Source: Chrysochromulina parva (Eukaryota; Haptophyta; Prymnesiales; Chrysochromulinaceae). Taken from it: DNA of 32,198 nt. How positions within the stretch are numbered: the stretch's first letter is position 1; every line of letters starts with the position of its first letter. The notes beneath the pieces are model-generated. The model had not been told where the DNA came from, searched no databases, and worked only from the letters and a program-made list of their open reading frames with translations. Of the stretch, positions 9,214-17,949 are shown piece after piece. A program made the translations under genes and the position numbers. The stretch lies in assembly GCA_002887195.1 (NCBI GenBank), contig PJAB01000250.1, positions 1 to 32,198 on the forward strand, written 5' to 3'.

Positions 9214-10968
9214 TCAGAACCGAATGTGCGTCTTCCGCGTCGGCGCTGGGTTCTCCTTTTGCACTTCTCTCAAGGCGATCGTCGCGTACGCACCCGGCGG
9301 CAGATCGAATTGGAGGAAAACGTCGTGCGCGCCCAGAGCGGAGCCGGCGGTGACTAACGACAAGTTCTTAAATTCACTAATCTCGTTGAGGGAGACCGCG
9401 TCCTTGACCTGCCACGTCATCCGGCGCGGCCGTAGCAGCAATGGGCGGTAGTCACCATTGAGCTCAAACCAACTCCAACTGTCGCTACTGCTGCTGCTGG
9501 GATCCGAATCGGCATGGACCTCGTCCATCGCCTGCCATGCCGCATCCGGCAGCTCCTTCCCCTCCGCTGCTGCATCGTCGTTGTCAGCGTCCATATTGCT
9601 CGCCCCATGATCCTCAACATCCGATTCCCAAGGCCCTTCCTCCTCCTCCTCCTCCTCCCTAGCACCCACGTGAGCACCATCCGCCGGAGCCTCTGCGCCA
9701 CAACGGGCCCGTTTGGCGGAGCGCTCGAGGCTCGGCGTCTCCACGCCGTCCAGATCAAGCAGTTGCGAGTAGAAGCGACCCACCGCGGTGCGCGGCATCT
9801 CGATCAACCGTCCGGGCAGCGGCAGCACAACTCGGCGCACGCTGTAAGTGCCTGCGGCCGCCTCCTCCGCCGTCACCACGTGCACTGCATCGCGACGTGC
9901 GCCAGACCCCCGTCGCATGAGACGCGCGAAGCGCTTGCCCCTGGGAAGCACGAACTCGCCCTCGAGCGCGCGCCGGAGCCCATGCTGACGCAGCCGCTCC
10001 GACGCCGCCAGGTTCCATAGCCGGGAGAAGTAAGCATGCGCGAGCAGACGACGTAGGTTGAGGGGCAGCGAGAGCACCGCCAAGCGGCAGCGCTCTTCAT
10101 AAGAGAGTGTTTGGGTCTCGCCGAGCGTACGCGCGAGCGCGCTGAGCACCTCGCGCTCGACGCTGCGCACCCGTGGCATCAGCTTGAGCACGGTGCGCAC
10201 GTCATTGGAACGCTCCCACGCCTCCCTCGCCTCTGCCTCTGCGCCGCCCGTTCTTGCGTCGTCAGGGCGGGGCTTGAGCAGCGCATCGACCGCTGCGGCG
10301 TACTGGCCGAGGAGGAGGTGCTTGCCCACCTCGTCGTTGCGCGCGGCGGTCTCGCCGAAGCGCTGCATGCCAAAGTAGTTGACGAAGCCGCGGCGCGCCA
10401 GTGCCGACAGCGCTGCCTCCACCTCGGCGGCGGTCCCGTGGCACGAACGCAGGACGATTCGGAAGCGATTGCCGCTGAGCTGTCCCAGCCGCAGCGAGCG
10501 CGCCACTTTGCGGCACGAGCTAACTTGCAAATTCGAGTGCACCAAGACGCGCACCGCCGCGGGTGGCACACCTCGCACGGTCATCTCCTGGGTCGTCACG
10601 GCTCGGAAGTCCTTGAGGCCTGCAAACCCGAACGAGCGTGCCGGCACCTCGAGCTGACGCGCCATCTCGGCGATGGCGCCGAAAGTATCCATACGCTCCT
10701 TGCGAAGCGTGAAACGAGTGAACTGATCGGGCGCATCATCAGTGCTTTCAGACTGTTCGTCTGCACGGCCCTCGTCGATAGCTGCTTCAGAGATGATGAC
10801 CTCGTTTCCAGCTATGGAGATCTCGTTGACCTGAAAGTCGGACGGACGCGCTTTGACAACGCCGCCTATACCCGGCAGCGCCTGAGACACGTACTCGCAG
10901 ATGCCCACCGAGCGCTCCGCGTCCGCGGACAGCTGGGACAGCTGCGCTGCCGAGCGTGGCTGGCGCAT
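9214..10968 (-). CDS. PUS7: TruD/Pus7-family tRNA/mRNA pseudouridine synthase
   Basis: This intronless gene of 584 residues converts uridine to pseudouridine in RNA. The family signature GLKDFRAVTTQ is at about residues 117-127 with catalytic aspartate D120. NYFGMQRFG is at about 197-205, the second conserved TruD block, and SGNRFRIVLR lies between them. The N-terminal part (IGGVVKARPSDFQVNEI) matches the usual start of the TruD domain. An acidic, serine-rich insertion (EEEEEEEG and a run of serines) lies in the C-terminal half before the closing strand. The open frame begins at a TTG at 11001, and I choose the first ATG. It is divergent from the GT77 gene with only 54 nt between ATGs. It probably acts in the nucleus or cytoplasm on tRNA and mRNA. 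Confidence 0.9.
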   Translation of the reverse strand: MRQPRSAAQLSQLSADAERSVGICEYVSQALPGIGGVVKARPSDFQVNEISIAGNEVIISEAAIDEGRADEQSESTDDAPDQFTRFTLRKERMDTFGAIAEMARQLEVPARSFGFAGLKDFRAVTTQEMTVRGVPPAAVRVLVHSNLQVSSCRKVARSLRLGQLSGNRFRIVLRSCHGTAAEVEAALSALARRGFVNYFGMQRFGETAARNDEVGKHLLLGQYAAAVDALLKPRPDDARTGGAEAEAREAWERSNDVRTVLKLMPRVRSVEREVLSALARTLGETQTLSYEERCRLAVLSLPLNLRRLLAHAYFSRLWNLAASERLRQHGLRRALEGEFVLPRGKRFARLMRRGSGARRDAVHVVTAEEAAAGTYSVRRVVLPLPGRLIEMPRTAVGRFYSQLLDLDGVETPSLERSAKRARCGAEAPADGAHVGAREEEEEEEGPWESDVEDHGASNMDADNDDAAAEGKELPDAAWQAMDEVHADSDPSSSSSDSWSWFELNGDYRPLLLRPRRMTWQVKDAVSLNEISEFKNLSLVTAGSALGAHDVFLQFDLPPGAYATIALREVQKENPAPTRKTHIRF

Positions 10969-11022
10969 ACCACGTCGACTCGTGTGTGATCGCTTTCCCA
11001 AGCGTGACCTTGTTTTTCAAAA
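10969..11022. promoter_or_regulatory. 54-nt gap between divergent start codons
   Basis: The Pus7 ATG (minus) and GT77 ATG (plus) are 54 nt apart, so the core promoters must be shared, very compact, or overlap the opposite gene. No TATA box is seen. A downstream GT77 start would widen the gap. Confidence 0.45.
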
Positions 11023-13207
11023 ATGGAAGGAGACGTGTCGAGACCCGAGCAGCACGGTGCCTTCTCGGTGCCTTCTGAAGTACCTTCAGGTACCGCAAGC
11101 TCGGCACACAGCCTTTTCACACAGAGCTGCGGTGTGAACGATATGGCGGTCGACGACCTTCGCCGGCTCGTCTCAAGGAACGCCGTCGACAACACCATCG
11201 TGGTAACCTTCGCCAATGTCAAAGCGTTGAGTTTCGCGGTCAACTGGGCGGCCCATTTGCACCGCGCCGGAGTGCGCGGGATACTGGTCGGGTTGCTGCA
11301 GGCGTCGCCGGCAACGCAGACGTTCGCTGGCATGAATCTTGCGCTGCGGCCATATGGAGCGATCGGCTTCTCGGCGGTGTCGAAGGAAGCGGGCTCGAAC
11401 GCGCAGGGCGGCCGCTGGTTCCACGTGCTACCGCTGCTCCGGACAGGCGCGCGTGTCCTGCTCTCGGACTGTGATGTCGTCTTTTTGCGAGACCCGAGGC
11501 CGTACCTCCTTCAGCTCGAGGCGGCGCATCCGCTCATGGACCTGGCCATCTCGAGCGATGCGCAAGGCCCCACTGACGCCCAGCGTCTCAGCCCGAGCGT
11601 TGGTGACGCCGTTGAAAGCGGCGACGGCGGCGACCTCGACCTCGAGCACGCACGCGCTTGCCATGAGTCGCTCAATATCGGTCTGATGCACTTCCCTCCG
11701 GGCGCTCGCGACGGCGCCATTCGCGCCATCCGCGAGGCGATGGCGCATCTGCTGCTGCCCGGCAATCTGCGACGCGTCGACCAGGGGCCGATCAACTACC
11801 GCTGGAAGAAGGGGGCGGACCGGTGGCGCTGGCGCCGTACGCTCTTCGCCATCTCGGACGCTCGTGGGCGACGTCTTTGCGGCCTTGTGAATGGGACTGT
11901 GGTCGCGGGCGTGCTTCCGATCGCGCAGTTTGGGAACTTGCTCACGCATGGCGTGCTGCGCCTGCACGCGGCCGCGCATGTGCTGCCCTACGCCGTCCAT
12001 GCGACCTTTGCGCGGGTACAGCAGCCGGCCGTAAAGCTGGCAAGGCTTCGTGAGGCAGGGCTGTGGAATGACGAAGCGGAGGTCGTCCACGCGCGAGGCG
12101 CGACGCCGGGCCGAGGCGCGACGGCGAGCCGAGGCGCAATGGCAGGCCGGCACCGTCATCGAGCCGGCGAGGGCGGCGAGGGGGGCTCGTGGGCAGGATA
12201 CCTCTCGTACACGCCTCAGATTCCCGCTCCACTGCTCGTGGCGCCGTCGGAGCTGCCACGTCGATCAGACGGCGGGACGACGCTACCAAGGACTCATCTG
12301 CGGCTCATGCGCGTGCAGGTCAGTGCTGCTCATGGAGGACCATTGATTGAATCTGAGTGCATTTGATCGCCACGGGTTGCCATTGACCAGTTGCCACTGA
12401 CCTGGCCTGCGGCTCATGCGCTTGCAGATCGCGCAACTGCGCAACGCCCTCTTCCTCGCGCGCCTGCTACATCGCGCCCTCGTGCTGCCGGAACCGGTGC
12501 TTTGTGCGTGCGAGTATGGCTTTCATCCGCGTCACGTGCAGCCGGATTGCCGGGGCGCTGGCCACCCGAGCACCCCGATCCCATACAACTGCACCATCGA
12601 CCATTGGCTGATGCCCGAGCACTTCGGCAAGTCGCCCTTCGTCCTGCGCGAACGCTCCTTTTTACGCGCCGAACGCACACCGCGCGCTGTCAAGGAGCTG
12701 GTTTTGCTCGTGGGTGTCGCCGCCGGCGGCAGCGCGGCGGCCAGAAGCGGCAGCAGCGGCAGCGGCAGTGGCAGCAGCGGCAGCAGCAGCAGCGGCAGCA
12801 GCAGCGGCAGCAAGAGCAGCGGCAGCAGCAGCAGTAGCGATGGCAGCAACAGCAAAGTGGCGCGCATCGAGCTGCCACCTGCGCCCTCATCGGGCGCAGT
12901 ACTCGCTGCGCTCGCTCCCTTCGCCGCGACGCCACGTATTCACCTGGAGGACGCCTCTCATGCCCTCGGGCGGTTGAGTGACGAACCCGACGGAACGCCC
13001 TCGCGCTATCTCGTCCCGTTCCACCGCGACGCGCAGCAGTTGCTCGGCGGCTGGTGCTGTACCTCGGACGAGCGCTTCCGGCGCTCGGCGGGGCTCGTGC
13101 CCTACCTGCTGCCGCCGCTCGAGGGACAGAGGGCGTGGCGAGGAGAGCCGCAGCTCAGCTGGGTCGAGACGGCTCTCCGACAGGCAGCCATCATCACCTC
13201 GGATTGA
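11023..13207 (+). CDS. GT77-type glycosyltransferase, two exons, XEG113-like
   Basis: Exons are 11023-12318 and 12428-13207 (phase 0), giving about 691 residues. The first exon is a nucleotide-diphospho-sugar transferase of the GT77 type: VLLSDCDVVFLRDP with the DxD at D149-D151, then LNIGLMHFPP, DQGPINYRW (about 253) and PYAVHATF. The second exon opens with LRNALFLARLLHRALVLP, a block that follows the GT77 domain in plant XEG113-type arabinosyltransferases and recalls O-fucosyltransferase-like sequences, and ends with VPYLLPPL. The join gives RVQ|IAQLRNALF, restoring this block. Exon 2 carries a Ser/Gly run at about 12748-12846. No signal anchor is visible at the N terminus. It is likely a Golgi glycosyltransferase; arabinose as donor is only a family-based guess. 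Confidence 0.8.
12319..12427 (+). other. Intron of the GT77 gene, flanked by a 21-nt direct repeat
   Basis: This 109-nt phase-0 intron has ends GTCAGT and TTGCAG. The last 21 nt of exon 1 (12298-12318) recur as the last 21 nt of the intron (12407-12427) with a single mismatch, so both copies end exactly at a splice junction. The interior has TTGATTG, TGAGTGC and TTGCCA units like those of the DDX54 introns. Confidence 0.85.
12748..12846 (+). repeat. AGC/GGC-rich trinucleotide-like tract
   Basis: An irregular run of agc, ggc and related triplets encodes alternating Ser and Gly, ending SSSSSDGS, within GT77 exon 2. It is probably a flexible linker that varies in length. Confidence 0.8.
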
Positions 13208-13219
13208 ATGCTTTGCGCT

Positions 13220-13323
13220 GGATTGCGGTCATCATCTAAGGGTGGCTTTGAGGATTCAATGTACGTATCAGGATTGCGGTCATCATTAGGGTGTCTTTGA
13301 GGATTCTATGTACCGTACGTAGC
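13220..13323 (+). repeat. 51-nt tandem duplication in the GT77 3' region
   Basis: Two adjacent imperfect copies begin GGATTGCGGTCATCAT at 13220 and 13271. Each continues through AGGGTG(G/T)CTTTGAGGATTC and ends near GTACGTA. They start 12 nt after the GT77 stop codon. Confidence 0.8.
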
Positions 13324-13595
13324 AGGATTTCTTGGTACCGTACGCCGTAGACGAGATGTGGCACTCGGCGCTCCCTGCGATGTGCCAGTAAGGCGCGGGT
13401 GGGACGGACGAAAAACTTAAGCGAGCGCGCGCTCGTTGTTGAGACTTTGAGTTCCGTGATGAGCGTTCGTTCGCGAGGCACCACTTTCAAACCTGCCTAA
13501 CCTCGCTCATTTTAAACAGCTCCCGCGGTCGGGGCCAGCCGTAAGAGGCCACCCGCACGCACCGCCGCACGTCCATATCTGCTTTTCAGTTGTAT

Positions 13596-16500
13596 TCACC
13601 TTCGGCCCTTCTTGCCTATGCCACGACCGCCACCGCCTTTGCCGCCCTTGCCGCCGCCTTTGCCGCCGCCCTTGCCACCACCGCCCTTGCCGCCACCGCC
13701 CTTGCCGCCGCCCTTGCCGCCACCCTTGCCGCCACCCTTTCCACCGCTCTTGCTGCTGCCCTTGCCGCTGCCAAACTTGCCGCCGCCCTTTCCGCCGCCG
13801 CCCTTTCCGCCACCGCCTCCTTTCCCGCCGCCCCCTTTGCCGCCACCGCCCTTGCCGCCGCCTCCTTTGCCGCCGCCCTTGCCGCCGCCCTTGGCTCCCT
13901 TTTTCGCCTCTTCCTTGCGCATCTTCGCAATCTGCTGCTCAGATCGCAGCTCGCTCTTGACGTCCGCATTAGGCAACGGCTTCGTCAACGTATGGTAGAA
14001 GCGGCCGCCTTTGGTGCGCTTCCGCAGCTCGTACGACTCGCCCGCCTCGGCGCTCTCTGCTTCACCGGGCTGCTGGATGCGACGTTTCGACTTCTTCTTC
14101 CACTCCTCGTACCTGACGAGGGGGGCGATCAGGGGCCATCAGTGAGGCCATCAGAGAGGCCATCAGCGAGGCCATCAGCGAGGCCATCAGCGAGGCCATC
14201 AGAGGCACTTACAGATTGGCTTTCTCCTTGACCAGCTGTCCACTCTCATCCCGCAGCCGCTTCTTGCCACGGTCGGCCACGCCCACAGCAGCGCCCACAC
14301 CCGTCTGTCCGAGCACCTCGCGAACATACTTTCGCTTCTTTTGGTCCCACTTGAGGACAGAGCGGCGCTTCTTGAGGCCGTCGCGCTCGTCCTCGACGAG
14401 GTCGAGCACCGCCTCATCAAGCTTGCGCTCGCCCGCATGCACGCGCAAGTACTCGTCCGACGCTGCGGCTGCGAGCACCCCCTTATCGACCGGCCGTTCA
14501 TGCGCCATGTAGAAGGCGCTGTCGCGGTAGTCGATGGGCTCGCGCTTGCGTTTTTGGCGCGGCGGCGCCGTGGTGGGCGCCGTGGTGGAGCGATCGGTGC
14601 CCGTCGACTCGCCAAACATGGAGATCTCGGAGATCTCGGCCCCGCCGTGCGATGGCCCCGCGCCGTGGCGGGCGCCGTGAGATGGGCCCGCCGCGTCGGC
14701 GTCCAGAGCGCCGTGGCGAGCGCCTGGATCACCCGCGGCGGCGGCGGCAGCAGCAGATGCCCGCTTGCTCGTCCCTCCAGCCTTGGCAGCTATGCCCGCG
14801 GCCGCAGCTGCTACTGCAGCGTACGTGGGCGGCGGCGGAAGCGACGGCGCCCGCTTGCCTGCTTCGGCCAATTTGTTACCCTTGAGGCTGTTCACCTGAT
14901 GGAGGAGGCAATCAAGGGGGCAATCCGTGAGGCATCAGGGAGGCAATCAAGGAGGCAAGCAAGGAGGCAATCAAGCAGACAATGGCCCATGAGTTCACTG
15001 CGAGGCTCTTCACCGCGGTAGACTCCCGCCCCGGTTTGAATGTCTTGAGCTCGGTGAGCATGGCTGAGCGGCGCGCCTCGGCACCGACGTCAACCCTACG
15101 AGGAGGAGTGGACGGTTGCCAATCGTGAGCTCTCATGGCACTCGTTCACACTCGTTCACACTCGTTGGCACTCGTTCACACTCATTGGCACTCGTTCACA
15201 CTGGTGGGACATAAAGCTCTCGGATTCATTAAATCAGTTTCGTGGTGTAAACTTCCATGGAGGAAGACATTTCGAGTCTCGTCATAGAGCTAGAAGGTAA
15301 TCAGAGGGTAATCAGAGGGTAATCAGAGGGTAATCAGAGGGCAATCAGCGTGACCTATGCGCGAGGAGCGGATGGATCCCGAGCGTCTCGGGCAGCTCAC
15401 GAGCACGCGAGACGCTCGCCCTCGAGGCCGCCGCACGCGTCTTGCGCACCATCTGCAGCGAGCGCTGGGCGACGCCGAAGAGCTGGCCGAGGTCCGGGTT
15501 CGCATCGAGCAGCCGTTGGGCGTACTCGACCTCCTGATGAGGGAGGCAATCAGAGGCGCTCAGAGGCGCTCAGAGGCGCTCAGAGGCACTCAGAGGCATC
15601 CAAAGGCACCCTGCGGCACTCAGCACACATTCTCGAGCAGTGTTGGTGGGAAGACGGCAAACGGCACGTCGGTCGGTGCCAGAGCACTGCCGCCCTCGCC
15701 CTCGCCCTCGCCCTCGCCCTCGCCGGCGCTGGGCAGTCCCCCGAGCGGCACTGGGCGCAATCTGCGGCCGAGATAGAGGTGGAGATCGACGAGATAGGGG
15801 AGCTCCTCGGGCTCGACGAGCGAGAAGGCGGTCCCGGCACGCCCCGCACGCCCCGCACGCCCCGCACGATGGACGAATAATTTGGGTTTCGTCGGGAAGT
15901 CGAAGTTGACCACGTTGTCGAGCAGCGGCACGTCGATGCCACGCGCCGCCACGTCGGTCACAATCAGAACCTTCGCCTTGCCCGCCCGGAATTTGCCCAA
16001 GGCGATCTTGCGGGCCGCCGGGTCGAGTGACCCATAAATGGCAGCGCATGCATACCCAGCCGTGAGAAGGAGCTCGTAGAGCATCTCAACATGATGGCGG
16101 GTGGACGCAAAGACGATCGTCTGCTGATCGCGCGGCAAGGTCTGCCACGAGCAATCCGATCGCAATCAGAGACCATGAGCAATCCGATCGCAATCAGAGA
16201 CCATAAGCGGCCACGAGCGGCCATGAGCGGCCATCACGCGGTTACCTGCCCGAGGAGCACCAGGAGCGCGCCGAGCTTCTCCTGTGGCCGCACGCGCAGA
16301 AAGTGTATTTCGAGGGTGTCCGACACTTTGGTGTCCAGGTCTGCGAGCAGAGGCCATCAGAGGGCAGCAGAGGCCATCAGGAACCATCAGAGACCATCAG
16401 AGGGCAGCAGAGGGCAGCAGAGGCCACCATGCGCGCACCGAGGCGGATGAGCTGAGGGTCATGCAGGTTCGCGCGTGTGAAGTCGGCCAGCAACGCCGGC

Positions 16501-17511
16501 ATCGTAGCCGAGAAGAGCAGCGTCTGGCGCGTGGGCGGCACAGATTGCAAGATTGCATCGAGCTGCGCGGCAAAGCCCATCTCGAAGAGACGATCAGCCT
16601 CGTCGCACACCACGTACTCCACACGCTGCGACGAGAGCCATCGGTGGTCATCAGCAGCACTCAACAACACTCAACAGCATTCAGCGGCACTCAGCGGCAC
16701 TCAGCGGCACCTGCAGCGAGAGCTGCGCGTCGACGAGGACGTGCTGCAGACGGCCAGGAGTGCCGACGAGCACGTCGGGGTTGCGCGCGAGCGTCTCGAA
16801 CTGCTCCTCGATCGCGTCTCCGCCCACCACCAGAGCGAAGCGCATCGGAGGCTGCACGAAGTGTGAGAGCTCGAGACAGAACTTATGTGTCTGGTACCGG
16901 TACGCGCGCGAGCGTGAATGGGAGAGCAAGAGCGCGATGGTCAGTGACAACCATGGACATCAGCGGCAACCAGCGGCAATCCTCGGCAAGCAGGGCACCT
17001 GCATCGCGAGCTCGCGGGTGGGCGATAGCACGAGACCGCGCACGCCGACCACGGACGCGTGCGCGCCGAGCTTCTCGATGAGCGGGATCAGGAAGGCGGC
17101 CGTCTTGCCCGAACCCGTGCGCGCCATTGCGACCACGTCGCGCCCGGCCAGGATCGGTGGGATCGCCTTGCGCTGGATGGGCGTCGGCACGCGGTAGCCC
17201 TTGCGCATCACCGACCGGTAAATATACGGGCTGAGCCCCATGGATTGGAAGCCGCCCGTCTTGCCCTTGCCCTTGGGCTTGCGCGGTCCGTCGTCGCCGT
17301 CCGCGCCATCGTTCTCGTCGTCGTCCTCGTCGTCTTCGGCGCCCGGAAAGGCGACGGTGTTGTCAAAGCCCGTGGGTGCAGTGAGCGAGGCGGGGCCGGC
17401 ATCGTCGTCAAACTCGTTGTGATCATCGAACGTCTCATCGTCGGCGTCGGCTTGCGACGCGGGCTGCTGGGCATGCTTCTTCTTCGACTTCTTGCTGCCG
17501 GTTTTGGGCAT
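13596..17511 (-). CDS. DDX54: DEAD-box RNA helicase DDX54/Dbp10, nine exons
   Basis: Exons (minus strand): 17511-16999, 16890-16711, 16625-16439, 16340-16246, 16141-15629, 15533-15355, 15095-15014, 14895-14213 and 14112-13596; every junction keeps phase, giving about 982 residues. The ATP-dependent helicase acts in nucleolar 60S ribosome assembly. Visible motifs are GFQSMGL and PTPIQ (Q motif), ARTGSGKT (130-137), PTREL (164-168), TPGRL, DEAD (239-242), SAT (270-272), then in domain 2 [21 protein letters not shown] and [10 protein letters not shown]. Exon 8 holds the DBP10 C-terminal domain (LDEAVLDLV ... [11 protein letters not shown]). RLFEMGF and [11 protein letters not shown] are specific to this subfamily. 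The tail is a long run of KGGG/KGGGG units. The N terminus is acidic. Confidence 0.92.
14113..14212 (-). other. DDX54 intron 8
   Basis: 100 nt, phase 2, GTAAGT...CTCGTCAG, joining KAN(L)YEEWKKK. It has repeated CTGATGGCCTCG units, about five copies on the complement near 14140-14205. Confidence 0.88.
14896..15013 (-). other. DDX54 intron 7, flanked by a direct repeat
   Basis: 118 nt, phase 0, joining RESTA|VNSLKG. The intron starts GTGAAGAGCCTC and exon 8 starts GTGAACAGCCTC (11 of 12), both directly at the splice junctions. The interior has 12-nt units (CTTGATTGCCTC). Confidence 0.85.
15096..15354 (-). other. DDX54 intron 6, two different tandem arrays
   Basis: 259 nt, phase 2, GTCACG...CTCGTAG, joining LLAH(R)VDVGAE. 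It holds an 11-nt array (CTGATTACCCT) near the donor and a 10-nt array (GAGTGTGAAC/GAGTGCCAAC) near the acceptor. Between them lies about 100 nt of ordinary sequence that is open in one frame. Confidence 0.8.
15534..15628 (-). other. DDX54 intron 5
   Basis: 95 nt, phase 0, GTGTGC...CTCATCAG, joining LLEN|EVEYAQ. It is mostly 10-nt units TGAGCGCCTC/TGAGTGCCTC. Confidence 0.85.
16142..16245 (-). other. DDX54 intron 4, with perfect 28-nt duplication
   Basis: 104 nt, phase 0, GTAACC...GTGGCAG, joining [11 protein letters not shown]. Two identical 28-nt copies lie at 16149-16176 and 16177-16204. Shorter GAGCGGCCAT-type units fill the rest. Confidence 0.88.
16341..16438 (-). other. DDX54 intron 3
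   Basis: 98 nt, phase 1, GTGCGC...CTCGCAG, joining LIRL(D)LDTK, which matches the family sequence at this point. The interior is CTCTGATGGC and CTCTGCTGCC units. A second GT 13 nt downstream would break the frame. Confidence 0.85.
16626..16710 (-). other. DDX54 intron 2, 10-nt tandem repeat
   Basis: 85 nt, phase 0, joining SLQ|RVEYVV. It begins with three perfect GTGCCGCTGA units in register with the donor, followed by degenerate ones (ATGCTGTTGA, GTGTTGTTGA, GTGCTGCTGA). The exon end GCTCTCGCTGCAG resembles the intron end GCTCTCGTCGCAG (11 of 13). Confidence 0.88.
16891..16998 (-). other. DDX54 intron 1
   Basis: 108 nt, phase 0, GTGCCC...ACCAG, joining [12 protein letters not shown]. Its 5' part has imperfect 9-10 nt units (TTGCCGCTG). 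Confidence 0.85.
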
Positions 17512-17949
17512 GGCACGGCCGGGCAGCGCAGGCAGTGAAGGTCGTCGCGGCTACGTCACAAGGGCTTCCAAACTTGCGTTTTTCTTTCTGTTTACCTTTT
17601 ATCCGGACGCACTACACCGATGTTCTCGTGAAACACAAGCACCCTCCGCCCAGCGCAATTTGGCCCAGCGGCCACTCACCCCCTGGCCCGCTGTGGGCGT
17701 GCGGGCTGGTGAACCGGGAACTACAAATTTTGCTACGCTTTATATTTCTCTGTGTACAGTGCAGTAGTCTTGACTTGACTTGAACACAGAAACGCGCGAC
17801 AACGGGTACTACCAGGTAAAAAGACACCGGGGGGAGCCGGGACACTACCGGTACTGCTCCGTTACTGCCCGCTCAGAATCAAGAGGGCGCAGGCTGCGCG
17901 ACCCGCGAGGCGAGTCGTCGCAGACAATTGTTTTAGTCTAGAAATATCG
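17512..17949. promoter_or_regulatory. Divergent promoter region of DDX54 and TRP genes
   Basis: This 438-nt gap lies between divergent ATGs. It is less GC-rich than the flanking genes around 17725-17770 (TTTATATTTC). No TATA box can be assigned to either gene with confidence, and no third gene is seen. Confidence 0.4.

Noticed and set aside
13612..14231. Plus-strand proline- and alanine-rich frames
   Set aside because: They are complements of the glycine/lysine tail of the minus-strand DDX54 gene.
15534..15628. CRISPR-like or satellite array
   Set aside because: The 10-nt units have no spacers and sit between well-phased splice sites of a helicase gene.
16426..16438. Alternative donor of DDX54 intron 3 after GCGCATG
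   Set aside because: It gives the wrong phase; the donor after CTCG restores the conserved LIRLDLDTK.
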